63,311 bases of DNA from CAYFPO01 sp964345035 (GTDB lineage Bacteria > Fidelibacterota > Marinisomatia > SCGC-AAA003-L08 > GCA-002704045), in the NCBI GenBank assembly GCA_964345035.1, contig CAYFPO010000009.1, positions 1 to 63,311 of the forward strand, read 5' to 3'. Shown here piece after piece: positions 52,335 to 61,900 of the stretch. The notes under the pieces were generated by a model. That model saw nothing but the letters and a program-made list of their open reading frames with translations. It did no database searches and was not told the DNA's origin. The stretch's first letter is position 1. The number at the start of each line of letters is the position of its first letter. The translations under genes were made by a program, and so were the position numbers.

Positions 52335-53140
52335 TTGCATGGGTTCAAAAATATTCATCAGTGGTTCGGATGGAATGGATCCGTGCATTGGAATACAAAG
52401 CCAATACTCTGGTGGGTACATTTTCCATTTTTTCCGGAGTATTAATCGAATACGTACTTTGGAAGCGAATTTTTACAACTCGCGGTGTACAGGAAATTAA
52501 CGGATTCACCTTTGAAGCACTCATTGTATATATTTTCTTTGCAATGATGGTAGGTCAGTTGAAATCATCCTGGGTGGTTTCAGTGGATATGATTGACTCG
52601 ATCCGGTTGGGAGAATTGAATAAATATCTCATCAGACCAATCTCGTTTTTCACATACAATTTATCCGTATTTCTGGGATATAACTCCCTGTTCTTTTTTA
52701 CCTATATGAGTTTGTGCATCATTTTTCCGTTTGTTCTACCGGGATTTGCATTTCCTTCATTCCTGAATTTATTGGGATTCTGGATATTCCTGATGTTTTC
52801 CATCTACATTTCATTTGGAATGTATTTCATCATGATCTGTGGTGCATTCTGGTTTGGGGAAGTTCGGGCTTTGGTCATAGCCTACAACCTGGCAAATCTG
52901 GTATTTTCGGGTCAAATGATTCCCATCCGAATGTTTCCGGAATGGCTATTACAGATTCTACAGTATACACCATTGCCATTACTGGTCGACCTGCCTGTGA
53001 GTGCCGCATTAGGATATTTACCCGCTGAGTTCTGGATACAGAAAGTTTTCCTTGCAATTTTCTGGAGCATTATCGTGACAATAATCGGTCAAATTATTTA
53101 TCGAATTGGCATCAAACGGTATGAGGGGTTCGGTGGCTGA
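52331..53140 (+). CDS. ABC-2 type permease (PF06182-like), first subunit
   Basis: A 269-residue inner-membrane protein with six helices. The opening AWVQKYSSVVRMEWIRALEY and the hydrophobic ALIVYIFFAMMVGQLKSSWVV, with the LNKYLIRPISFFTYNL loop, are typical of the family of paired permeases. FSGQMIPIRMFPEWL before the last helices matches the conserved P-x-PEWL element. It overlaps the ATPase gene by 4 bases and the second permease gene by 8. Confidence 0.88.
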   Translation: MIAWVQKYSSVVRMEWIRALEYKANTLVGTFSIFSGVLIEYVLWKRIFTTRGVQEINGFTFEALIVYIFFAMMVGQLKSSWVVSVDMIDSIRLGELNKYLIRPISFFTYNLSVFLGYNSLFFFTYMSLCIIFPFVLPGFAFPSFLNLLGFWIFLMFSIYISFGMYFIMICGAFWFGEVRALVIAYNLANLVFSGQMIPIRMFPEWLLQILQYTPLPLLVDLPVSAALGYLPAEFWIQKVFLAIFWSIIVTIIGQIIYRIGIKRYEGFGG

Positions 53141-53930
53141 TCTGACTCGAAATTTCTTTTTATGGAAATCCTTTTTCCTGAATTGTTTCACTCGGGATAT
53201 GGAATATAAAGCCAATCTCCTCAGCAGTCTGGTTTTGGATGGAGTGTATTACGGAACACATTTTTTCTTTTTTAATATTATTTTTGCCTATGTGGATTCA
53301 TTAATGGAATTTACCAAAAATGATGTAATGATTTTTCTTATCATCACCTTCTTGATGGATACCATGTATATGTTTTTCTTTTCCGGAAATCTGTTTAATA
53401 TTAATCGACTCATTGTAAAGGGGGATCTGGATTTTGTGTTATTGAAACCGGTAAATAGTCAGTTCTTTGCATCTTTCAGGTATGTCAGATCATACACATT
53501 TCTTTCAGTGTTTCTGATAATTGGTCTGTTAATTTTCATTTCTTTCTCATCACCAGGGGAAATTGCAACCATTAATATTTTAGGATTTTGTCTCTCTTTC
53601 ATCATTGGTATTTCCATCTGGTACTCTATTGACCTTTCTATAGGATGTCTCGGTTTCTGGTTCAAGAATTTCAGTACCGGAGGATGGCTCAGTCACGAAA
53701 TCTTAAAATTCTCCATGCGGCCGGACACAATATACACAGGCTGGTTGAGACGAACTTTGTTTACCATTGTGCCTATGGCGCTTATTTCTTCCGTGCCAGC
53801 AAGAATTCTACTGTTTGGATTTGACTGGAAATTATTGATGGGGCAATTTGCTGTGGCTGGGATTTTTCTGGTAATTACCAAAATAGTGTGGCAGCAGGGA
53901 TTAAAACGGTATGAGAGTGCTTCGTCTTAG
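53133..53930 (+). CDS. ABC-2 type permease (PF06182-like), second subunit
   Basis: A 265-residue, six-helix inner-membrane protein, the heterodimer partner of the previous gene. FTRDMEYKANLLSSLVLDG, KGDLDFVLLKPVNSQFFAS (the LDxxLLKPV loop shared with the first permease) and the C-terminal ARILLFGFDW are visible. The GTG at 53133 with AGGGG 4 bases upstream is used; an ATG at 53121 in the same frame and an earlier TTG are alternatives. Downstream is a dispersed repeat and then mazEF. Confidence 0.85.
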   Translation: MADLTRNFFLWKSFFLNCFTRDMEYKANLLSSLVLDGVYYGTHFFFFNIIFAYVDSLMEFTKNDVMIFLIITFLMDTMYMFFFSGNLFNINRLIVKGDLDFVLLKPVNSQFFASFRYVRSYTFLSVFLIIGLLIFISFSSPGEIATINILGFCLSFIIGISIWYSIDLSIGCLGFWFKNFSTGGWLSHEILKFSMRPDTIYTGWLRRTLFTIVPMALISSVPARILLFGFDWKLLMGQFAVAGIFLVITKIVWQQGLKRYESASS

Positions 53931-53940
53931 TTGTTTGGTT

Positions 53941-54000
53941 AAACGCAAAGACGCTCGGTTTTTTATATTGTTCTCACCGTGTCACAGCGACTCTGCGTTT
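53941..54000. repeat. Dispersed intergenic repeat, copy B, forming an imperfect inverted repeat
   Basis: AAACGCAAAGACGC at 53941-53954 and GCGACTCTGCGTTT at 53987-54000 are inverted with 12 of 14 positions matching. They flank 32 bases with a T-run, between the permease and mazE. The arms carry the same core as the other three copies; this one holds both arms, as in REP-like elements. Confidence 0.5.
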
Positions 54001-54034
54001 TGATTTAAAAACACTTGTATCATATTAATAATTG

Positions 54035-54051
54035 TAATTACATTGTAATTA
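54035..54051. promoter_or_regulatory. Palindromic operator at the mazE start
   Basis: TAATTACATTGTAATTA: two perfect 8-base inverted arms around one T, ending on the first base of the mazE ATG (54051). Toxin-antitoxin operons are usually repressed by the antitoxin binding a palindrome at this location, so this is the likely autoregulatory site. Binding has not been shown. Confidence 0.6.
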
Positions 54052-54305
54052 TGAAATCAAAGTTAATACAGATAGGAAACTCAAAAGGAGTGCGCATACC
54101 CAAAGTGTTATTGGAACAATGCAATCTGAAAGATACCGTGGAAATTGATGTGAACGGTAATCAGCTTTTGATTACACCGGAGCAATCACCAAGAACTGAT
54201 TGGGAAAAAGCATTTAAAACCATGGTTGATTTAAACGATGATACCCTGCTAATTGAAGAAGATGTACAGTTGACAACCTGGGATGATACGGAATGGGATT
54301 GGTAG
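54051..54305 (+). CDS. mazE: MazE-like antitoxin (SpoVT/AbrB fold)
   Basis: An 84-residue antitoxin. KLIQIGNSKGVRIPKVLLEQ is the AbrB/MazE swapped-hairpin DNA-binding half; the acidic C-terminal part (DDTLLIEEDVQLTTWDDTEW) would wrap around and neutralise the toxin. The start at ATG 54051 removes 12 residues of upstream open frame and matches family length. It overlaps mazF by 13 bases, so the two are translationally coupled, and a palindrome covers its start. Confidence 0.9.
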   Translation: MKSKLIQIGNSKGVRIPKVLLEQCNLKDTVEIDVNGNQLLITPEQSPRTDWEKAFKTMVDLNDDTLLIEEDVQLTTWDDTEWDW

Positions 54306-54622
54306 TCCGCCGGTTTGATGTATTTCTCATAAACCTGGATCCCACTACCGGTTCTGAAATAAAAAAGACCCGTCCCTGCCTGATTATCTCACCGGATGAA
54401 ATGAATCGCTATATTAAAACGGTAATTGTCGCACCTATGACAACACGAAGTAGGAATTACCCCACCAGGGTGAATATTACATTTCATGGGAAATCCGGTC
54501 AAATTGTATTGGACCAAATACGTACTATTGACAAAACACGGTTTTTGAAAAAACTGGGAAGAATTCAAGCCAAAACACAGAAAAAAGTATTGAAGGTGCT
54601 TAATGAGTTATTTGGTGAATGA
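54293..54622 (+). CDS. mazF: MazF-like endoribonuclease toxin
   Basis: A 109-residue sequence-specific mRNA interferase of the PemK/MazF family. RRFDVFLINLDPTTGSEIKK with TRPCLIISPDEMN is the conserved N-terminal barrel. APMTTRSRNYPTRV and GQIVLDQIRTIDKTRF hold the catalytic Arg and Ser/Thr region. The GSEIKKTRP block is intact, so the toxin looks functional. Start at ATG inside mazE. Confidence 0.92.
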   Translation: MGLVVRRFDVFLINLDPTTGSEIKKTRPCLIISPDEMNRYIKTVIVAPMTTRSRNYPTRVNITFHGKSGQIVLDQIRTIDKTRFLKKLGRIQAKTQKKVLKVLNELFGE

Positions 54623-54644
54623 GAAAGTTTATGTAATTTGTAGA

Positions 54645-54674
54645 TTTAACGCAAAGGCTCAAAGACGCTGATTA
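54645..54674 (+). repeat. Dispersed intergenic repeat, copy C
   Basis: TTTAACGCAAAGGCTCAAAG then ACGCTGATTA, in the gap after mazF. Its reverse complement, TAATCAGCGTCTTTGAGC then CTTTGCGTTAAA, aligns with copy A over GCGTCTT...CTTTGCGTTAAA. Confidence 0.5.
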
Positions 54675-54680
54675 ATTTTT

Positions 54681-55649
54681 TTACTCCCACTCAGATTCAG
54701 AAATTGGGTTACCACCGGAATCAGTTTTTATTAGCCAAACATACTCATCATTATTTCCATAAGAACCAGTATATCCTGTAACAATATACCCACCATCCAC
54801 AGTCTGTTGACCTGAATAACCCCTATCAGAATAACTTCCACCATAGGTTTTAATCCACTCTTCCTGTACAAATTTATTGGTTTTTATTAATACTACATCA
54901 AAGTTACTAAATTCAGAATAACCGCTACCTACTATGATTTACCCGCCATCTGCAGTTTGCTCAACATATTTCCCTTCAGATCCAAACAGTGTTACACCAG
55001 GATGTCTAAAACCAGATTCAATATTACTGGATGATTGATAACCATAAATGTCTTCTACATTCACTTGATAATAAATCAAATCACCAATATTTACATCATT
55101 CACTGTATTATAAGTATCAGAAATTAAATTAGTTTGACCAATCAAAATCTTATTTCCCATGTCCTCTGTGAAGGATTTGAATAATTTATATTCAAAAAAG
55201 TCTTCATCAAAGCTTTTGGACCAAGGTATTGAAAATGTGCCAAACTGGTAAATGACAGGACTTAAATTAACTGAACATGGATATGAACCTGTATTATCTA
55301 CGGTTAAAGTAATCGGTTCTATCAGTTTTGTTTTACTTGTGTCATACGACCGGACTGAAATAATATGTGAGGATTCGTCTTCATAAGTTGTAGTATTCCA
55401 GTCAAAAGGATAAGGTTCTGATGTATCAGTAACACCCGTAGATACACCATCTACCCATAATTCTACTCTCTAAACTCCCTTGTTATCTGTGGAAATACAC
55501 GTAAAGGATACAATCTCATATACCGATTTATCTGTTGAGAATGTTATGGTAATAGTTGGTGGTGTTGTATCCGGCTCCTCAGGATTATCACAATTCAACC
55601 AGATTGTAAGTAGTAATAAAAGAGTAAATACGGCTTTTTGAGTGTTCAT
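54681..55649 (-). pseudogene. Lipoprotein with kelch/propeller-like repeats, broken by two in-frame stops
   Basis: A 322-codon frame reads through two stops without any frameshift. ATG 55649 opens a signal peptide with Cys (LLLLTIWLNCDN). TAG at 55470-55472 (codon 60) interrupts an Ig-like domain (VSFTCISTDNKGV / RVELWVDGVSTG). TAA at 54939-54941 replaces what family logic predicts as a Tyr codon (EQTADGG / IIVGSG; compare QQTVDGGYIVTG later in the same protein). The tail YGGSYSDRGYSGQQTVDGGY, VWLIKTDSGG is a recurrent secreted-protein repeat in FCB bacteria. Ends TAA 54681-54683. It is probably recently inactivated. Confidence 0.65.
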
Positions 55650-55677
55650 ATCTGAGATAATTTAGTAAAGTATTACC

Positions 55678-56931
55678 TTAAGTCTTTTTCTCTTTTTTTC
55701 GTGCGGCAGGAAAGAGCACATTGTTCAGTATCAGCCTGTAACCGGGTGAATTTTTATGAAGGGATAAATCCGTAGGAGGGTCGCCCACAAAATGCCGATA
55801 GTCTTCCGGGTCGTGACCACCTAAAAATGTAAAGGTACCTCTTCCTGCATTCCCGTGAATGTATTTGATCATCGCATCATTCTCTACTTCACCCAAGACC
55901 ACTACATGTTTTTTAAGCATATTTCGGTTGAATCCAGTGGTCTGCCCCATGTATCCATTGATCACACCCACATGATCCTGGGTGAGCATAGTTGGTACCG
56001 GATCCCATTTGGCTGAAAATTCAAAGAGTGTAAAATAATCTGCCTCTGCGCCCCTGGTCACCGGGCGATGACTGGGCGGCACATCAATGGTGGAATACTC
56101 ATACAGCATTGGATCCGTATATAGTTGATAATTTTCAAATGCAAAGGATTTTCCAAAATCCAATTTGGATTGATAATTCGGGTCAACCGGAGATCCGTCA
56201 TACACTGATGCTGCAATATCTGTATTTTCCGCAGCAAGCGCAATTTCAAATGAATCTGTAGCAGAACACATGGCAAACAGAAATCCCCCGTCAATGACAT
56301 AATCCCGAATAATTCTTGCAATTGCTTTTTTAAATTCACTTACTGATGGATATCCAAATTTTATGGCAGTTGCTTCGAACTCTGCCTTTTGTTGTCTGTA
56401 CCAGGATGAGTTATGATAATTTTTATAAAACTTTCCATACTGTCCTGTAAAATCCTCGTGATGGAGATGGAGCCAGTCATATTTGGAAAGTTTCCCTTGC
56501 ATCACCTCATCATCAAAGATCACATCATAGTCAATCTCGGCATAAGTGAGAGCCAGGGTAACTGCATCATCCCAGGGTTGATTGGTAGGTGGTGCATAGA
56601 CCGCAATTTTTGGTTTCTTTTCCAGCAGAACAACATCCATATTACTTTGATCAATTTCACCATATATGGATCCGAGTATTCCTGCATCCACTGGTTCATA
56701 CGCAACTCCTCTGAGTTTACATTCCCGTACAATAGAGGAATAATTATCAATCAGAAATGATCCGCCTCTGTAGTTTAACAGCCATTCTACATTGGTGCCC
56801 TGCTTCAAAGTCCAAAATGCCACACCATACGCTTTCAGATGATCGGTTTGTATAAAATCCATAGGGATGAGGATTTTCTGTCCAAAGCTTATTGCAAAAA
56901 AAAGTGGTAATATTTTTATGTATAATTTCAT
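55678..56931 (-). CDS. Exported protein of the 'asparagine synthetase B-like' / GATase-like family in the DUF4159 operon
   Basis: A 417-residue protein with a signal peptide (YIKILPLFFAISFGQ), so it cannot be cytoplasmic asparagine synthetase despite a name often given to this family. KILIPMDFIQTDHLKAYGVAF at the N-terminus, LLNYRGGSFLID, YDWLHLHHEDFTGQYG, GGFLFAMCSATDSFEIAL (a class I GATase-like nucleophile region) and FTFLGGHDPEDY are seen. It is a conserved member of the DUF4159/DUF4175/TPR gene set in FCB genomes. Its biochemical role is unknown; a glycan or peptide hydrolase fold is plausible. Confidence 0.75.
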   Translation of the reverse strand: MKLYIKILPLFFAISFGQKILIPMDFIQTDHLKAYGVAFWTLKQGTNVEWLLNYRGGSFLIDNYSSIVRECKLRGVAYEPVDAGILGSIYGEIDQSNMDVVLLEKKPKIAVYAPPTNQPWDDAVTLALTYAEIDYDVIFDDEVMQGKLSKYDWLHLHHEDFTGQYGKFYKNYHNSSWYRQQKAEFEATAIKFGYPSVSEFKKAIARIIRDYVIDGGFLFAMCSATDSFEIALAAENTDIAASVYDGSPVDPNYQSKLDFGKSFAFENYQLYTDPMLYEYSTIDVPPSHRPVTRGAEADYFTLFEFSAKWDPVPTMLTQDHVGVINGYMGQTTGFNRNMLKKHVVVLGEVENDAMIKYIHGNAGRGTFTFLGGHDPEDYRHFVGDPPTDLSLHKNSPGYRLILNNVLFPAARKKEKKT

Positions 56932-56980
56932 AATTCGTTTTTATTTACTTTAATTCATAAGATCTTTAAGAGGTTTTATT

Positions 56981-57016
56981 CTTCTTTGCGACTCTGCTTC
57001 TTTGCCTTAAGATTTG
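56981..57016 (-). repeat. Dispersed intergenic repeat, copy D (diverged)
   Basis: CTTCTTTGCGACTCTGCTTC then TTTGCCTTAAGATTT, in the gap between the TPR gene and the GATase-like gene. It shares the CTTTGCG and CTTTGC(G/C)TTAA parts of copy A with several differences. Confidence 0.4.
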
Positions 57017-57041
57017 TTTTTCCTTAATCACTAATAATCAT

Positions 57042-58919
57042 TCAGCTTGCCAATTCACGGAGTCTCATTCTTATACGGTCATAATAAATACTGGTTGGAT
57101 ATGTTTCCAGAAATTCCAGGTAATAATCTATGGCGTTTCCTGCATCCTCCAACAGATAATCGGAAATTTCTGCTTTCAGTATAATAGCAAGTTCAGTAAA
57201 CATTGTTTCCCCGGTAATCATCTCTGAAATCTCAAGTGCCAATGGAATGTCTCCCTGAAGTACCGATAAATATGCAGTTTGATATTGTGATAATTCACCG
57301 ATAGCAGAATTCGGATTCTCCAATAATGGAGTTAATTTATCCAATGCCTCTTCCCGTTTATTTTGCTGTAGAAGTAGTTGTGCCTCAGCGAATTGCGGGA
57401 AAAAATCCTGTGCCTGTTGAAAAAATGCTAATAGACTTCTTATTTCCAAAATGTCATTAAACTGGTCATCATTTAATGACAGATTGTTGACTTCATTTTT
57501 CAAATGGGTTGTGAGTGAATCCAATTCACCTTGATAAAAATAAATCTGTGCTTTTTTAATGGCAATATCCGTGCGGAATTTTTTAACATTGTGATCAGTT
57601 TTAAATTTATTGAGTATATTATGTGCACCAATCAAATCGCCTTTTGCAATCTGCACATTCACCAATCCGAGAATACTTTCCTTTAATAGTTTGGTATTTC
57701 GCTTATTATTGATTATATCTTCAAAATGTCTTGCCGCACCATCTAAGTCCCCCAGAATCCTGTAGCGAATTTCACCAAGACGATAATTGGCTTCTACTGA
57801 CCGGGTTGTGGTGAGAAGTGAGTCATAAATATTAATTGCTTGCCAAAGGGATTCAGATTGGTCCTCATCCAGTTTTCTAAATGGGGACATAAAAAATGTA
57901 TTTTCCTTAAAAAATCCGGATATAGGTAAAGGATCAACATCATTCGTGGTTTTCAATTCAAAGATTACTGCAAGATTAAAAATAGATTTTTCCAGAATAA
58001 TTGAGTCAGAACTGGAATGGAGAATATTGGTAAAAACTTCTTCGGCCAATTCAAAATATCTTTCCTTGATAAGGTCAGATGCAAAATCCATCAGAAACCT
58101 TGTATCAACGGATTTCTTTTTCAATAGATGATATGCTTTCCGATAATCCTTGCGTTTAAAGTGGATATCTGCCAAAATAATCATAGCTTCCTCAATTTGG
58201 GAATTTTGCAGTGCATTTATTACCATTTGGGTAACATCTTCAGAATCAGGGAATCCCACAATTTTTCCCGATACAAATTCCAAACGTGATGGATTTTTAC
58301 TGAGGTAGAGCAGGTATTCCGTCAACGCTTTATCATACACCATTCGGCTGGCATAATACCGCCCCATTTCCAGTGCATAAAAATCCGGTTTGTTGGTGGA
58401 ATATCTCACTACAGTGATTAGTGAATCAGCTTCTTCAAACAACCCATTCTGTGCCAATTTGTTAATTACCAGCTTTGCATAATTTGAATTCATCGGTTTT
58501 CTGTTTAAAACCTGAAAAAATATTTCTTTGGACTTCTTTAACGAATCTGCCCAAATATACACCTCGGCTAAATCAATTTTGGATTGGATATTTTCCTGAT
58601 TGGCATTGCTGTAGTTTTTGGTAAATTCAATAAGTGTGTCCCACTCCCCCCGTTGTTTGAGGATATTTTTCAATGGGAGAAAATACCTGGAATTTCCAGG
58701 GAGTTCTGTATTGATCTCCCGATACAATTTTTCTGCTTCTTCCCATAATCCTGCTTTCTCCAGGGATTTTGCCCGTGTATATTTTCTGTGAATTTCCGGA
58801 TTTTTCTTTTCTTCTTTGGATTCCTGTTTCAATATCTGGATTTTTTCCATCGGCTGAGCAATGATTCCCGATTTAACCAGACAACTGACAACAGCAATAA
58901 TACCTACAGTCTTATTCAT
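57042..58919 (-). CDS. Exported TPR protein of the DUF4159 operon
   Basis: The ATG at 58919 opens a signal peptide (NKTVGIIAVVSCLVKSGIIA) and gives 625 residues; the frame begins five codons earlier. About ten or more tetratricopeptide-like helical pairs fill the protein (KSLEKAGLWEEAEKLYREIN, VINKLAQNGLFEEADSLITV, LADIHFKRKDYRKAYHLLKK, YLLEDAGNAIDYYLEFLETY). TPR proteins act as assembly platforms. It overlaps the DUF4175-like gene by 8 bases, a consistent partner in this operon in related bacteria, and so probably acts on the same envelope process. Confidence 0.8.
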   Translation of the reverse strand: MNKTVGIIAVVSCLVKSGIIAQPMEKIQILKQESKEEKKNPEIHRKYTRAKSLEKAGLWEEAEKLYREINTELPGNSRYFLPLKNILKQRGEWDTLIEFTKNYSNANQENIQSKIDLAEVYIWADSLKKSKEIFFQVLNRKPMNSNYAKLVINKLAQNGLFEEADSLITVVRYSTNKPDFYALEMGRYYASRMVYDKALTEYLLYLSKNPSRLEFVSGKIVGFPDSEDVTQMVINALQNSQIEEAMIILADIHFKRKDYRKAYHLLKKKSVDTRFLMDFASDLIKERYFELAEEVFTNILHSSSDSIILEKSIFNLAVIFELKTTNDVDPLPISGFFKENTFFMSPFRKLDEDQSESLWQAINIYDSLLTTTRSVEANYRLGEIRYRILGDLDGAARHFEDIINNKRNTKLLKESILGLVNVQIAKGDLIGAHNILNKFKTDHNVKKFRTDIAIKKAQIYFYQGELDSLTTHLKNEVNNLSLNDDQFNDILEIRSLLAFFQQAQDFFPQFAEAQLLLQQNKREEALDKLTPLLENPNSAIGELSQYQTAYLSVLQGDIPLALEISEMITGETMFTELAIILKAEISDYLLEDAGNAIDYYLEFLETYPTSIYYDRIRMRLRELAS

Positions 58920-61900
58920 TTTCCTGGTTCTCAACTTTCTGCAGTTCTCTGAAATAGGTTTTTATGATATTCTGGTATTCCCGGGAATGCCCCTCCTGAA
59001 GTGCTTCTTCCATCGCTTCGATAAGCAGAATTTCTCTTTCTCCCAGATTAGATGGAAGTCCTGCAGGACCGTCATAGGTAAAAGTTTCACCTTGTTTACT
59101 TTTTCGTTTTTCTGAATAATCCCGCTGGGATAAGGATTTTTGAGCATCCAGCATCCGAGATAAAATCCGCTCTTGCTGTTCCATGGTTTGCCGGTCTACT
59201 TTTCTTCGTTTGAAATCTTCAATAACATCTTCCATTTCCTTCTCGGCTTTTCCCAGCCCTCCGGATTCTTCTCCCGGATTTTCATTGAGCAGATCACTCA
59301 ATGCCTTTTGTAATTGCTGCTGTTGTGCCTGCAGCCTCTGCATCATTCCCTGTTGGTTCATCATACTCATACCACCCAGCTGCATTGTGGAATTATTAAT
59401 TCCCTCTTGCTGTCCCGACATTTCAGCGAGGGACTCCATAAAACTTTGAAATCCGGATGCAGACCCGCTTTGCTGCATTTGATCCATTGCTGCCAGCATA
59501 AGGTTAGCTGCTTCATTCAGTCCTTCAATTGCTTTTGACTGAGCAGATTTTCCATTTGAAATATTTCTCTGTTCAAGCTGAGTAATGGCTTTATCCATAT
59601 TTGTCCGCCCTTTACCCATTGCTCTATTAATCGCAGGGGATATATAAAAAGATTTTCGGGAAAGTTCCAGCAATTGTTCAATTGCCTGATTTGTCTGCGA
59701 TCTCGTTATTCCCTGTTTAACTGCTAATTCAACCAGACGCGGACTCCGGCTTTTTAACAATTTGCCTTCTGAATTTAATTTTTCCTGACCATGGGATACA
59801 GCAAGGATACTCTGTACCACACGCTGAAAGAGATTTACCATCTCGGCGACTGTCTGCTCTTGATATTCCTGTTGTATAGAGCTTGCCTGATTTAGCATCT
59901 CTTCCAGATTCTGCTGGGATTGGCTACCGGAACCCATGGCATTCTGCATATCCTGCTGCTGAAGGGATTTTCGTGTATCTTCCAGTTCCTGCCCGGTTTC
60001 CGAGGTGAGCTCACTGTCTGCCAATTCTTGCAATTCCTGAGCAGGTTGGGCAGCGAACTTTTCCATCGATTCTGCAGCTTCCTCCATGGCATCTCTCAGA
60101 TGATCAAACCCTTCTTCCTGCCTACGTTCACGGGATGCAAGTTCATTGGTATTGGCATCCGGTTCTGACATCTCTTCCATAATTTCTGTCTGCTCCTCTA
60201 CCATCTCTTCCAGACGTTTCACTACTTCGTCCAATTTCTGCTCTGCCATGGCTTGCTGGAACATTTCCATAAAACGGTCTAACTGTTCTTCAAATTCTTC
60301 TGCGTTGAATTCAAATTCCTGAAGTGCCTGAAGCATCTCTTCCGGATCCATATTTTCCATTGCCTGCTGGAGCTTTTCCATCGCCTCCAATAATTCCGGT
60401 GTCATGATCTCAGAGAGTAAATCCTGAAGTTGTGAAAACTTCTCCTGGAGTTCCTGGCTGACCAACTGGTTATTCTCTGCCATTTCATTCATCAATTCCA
60501 TTTGTTCCTGAATCTGCTCGATCTGTTCCTGAATATCCTCCATTTTTTGTAACGTTTCTTCAACTTTTTGGGTCTGTTCCCAATTCACCTCATCGGATTT
60601 CAATAATTCCAGTTCCAGCTCTTCCACCAACTCCTGAACATCCTCAAGGGTCATCTGAATGGATTCTGTCTCTGCCTCGACTTCTTTTTCATCAGATTCA
60701 AAATCCATAAAGAGATCTTCCAAAGATGGGTACCGACCAATGAATTTCTGTGATCTGGAAACAGAAGGTCCTGTCAATGTGTTGTTATCTCTTACCAGAA
60801 TATGAAAATGCAGTTCATCTTCAGGTCCTAAATTTAAATATTCAATTTCCCAGTTATAGTACAATTGCTGACTTTTTACACGTTGCAACAGACTGGTTAA
60901 CGGATGATTATAGATAGTGGTATCTTTCTGTAGATAATCCGGATGAACAATTCTAAATTCAATTGCTGCATCAGTAAATCCATAATCATCGGTAACTTGA
61001 ACATTAAATTCCACTGCCATATTTTCATCCAGGTCAAATTCCCGTTCCGGTGCAAACACAATGATTTCCGGCGGTGTATCCGGTATTACTGAAAATCTAT
61101 ATTGGGGAGGATGAATATTAGCAACGAGATTTTGGTCTATGCACCAGAAACTCACTTCCAGATCTTCCAAAACTGTAAAATCGCCCGTTATCTGATTATC
61201 ACGAATTGCAAATTCCGACCTCGCACCATTCATTACAATCCAGGATTTCGAGAGTGATTTTGATGCAGTTGCAGCAACATTTGCCCGACTACCTTTTAAT
61301 GTATGAATATCCGTAATATTTCCGGGATGTGTAAATGGTTCTTCTTCTGTGTAAACCGGCGGAACTATTGTAAATTGTATATCCTCTATCACCGGACGGT
61401 CGGTGACAAAAATTGTATCTTTTTCGGATAAAATAGTATTCCATGGCGAAAACCACGATGTATTGTGAACTTCCGCCCATACTACAAGGTCCGCATTCAC
61501 ATCAGGAAAAATGGCGGTGAACACTTCATTAACTGCTGAGATATTCTTCTCTTTTTTGGTCGAAATAGATTCCCAATTCAATTCCACCGAATCAGGAAGT
61601 TCTCCCACACCAGTTATGGATACCGTTACCGTATCTCCACCCAGTATGCTTTGATTACCAGACATTGATACAAGTGTAAATGGCATAGGGACAGAAAACT
61701 CAGTCAATGGATTTAATAATCTCTGTCCGGATGACAAAAGTGAATTACGGAAAATCACCGTTAAAATCAGACACAACACCGTAATACCCACAGTTGTTTG
61801 AATGAGTTTCCGAGAAATGGCTTTTATGATGGATTCAGGTGTTATGGTTTCCAATTTACTTTTCATCCGGTTCACTGCATGGTCTATCAATGAAGAATCG

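Noticed and set aside
54681..55649. Altered genetic code with TAG or TAA read as an amino acid
   Set aside because: TAG, TAA and TGA all end intact genes in the window, and most genes have no internal stops; point mutation is simpler.
55678..56931. Asparagine synthetase
   Set aside because: It has a signal peptide and no N-terminal Cys nucleophile or ATP-pyrophosphatase motif; the name is a likely misannotation carried in databases.
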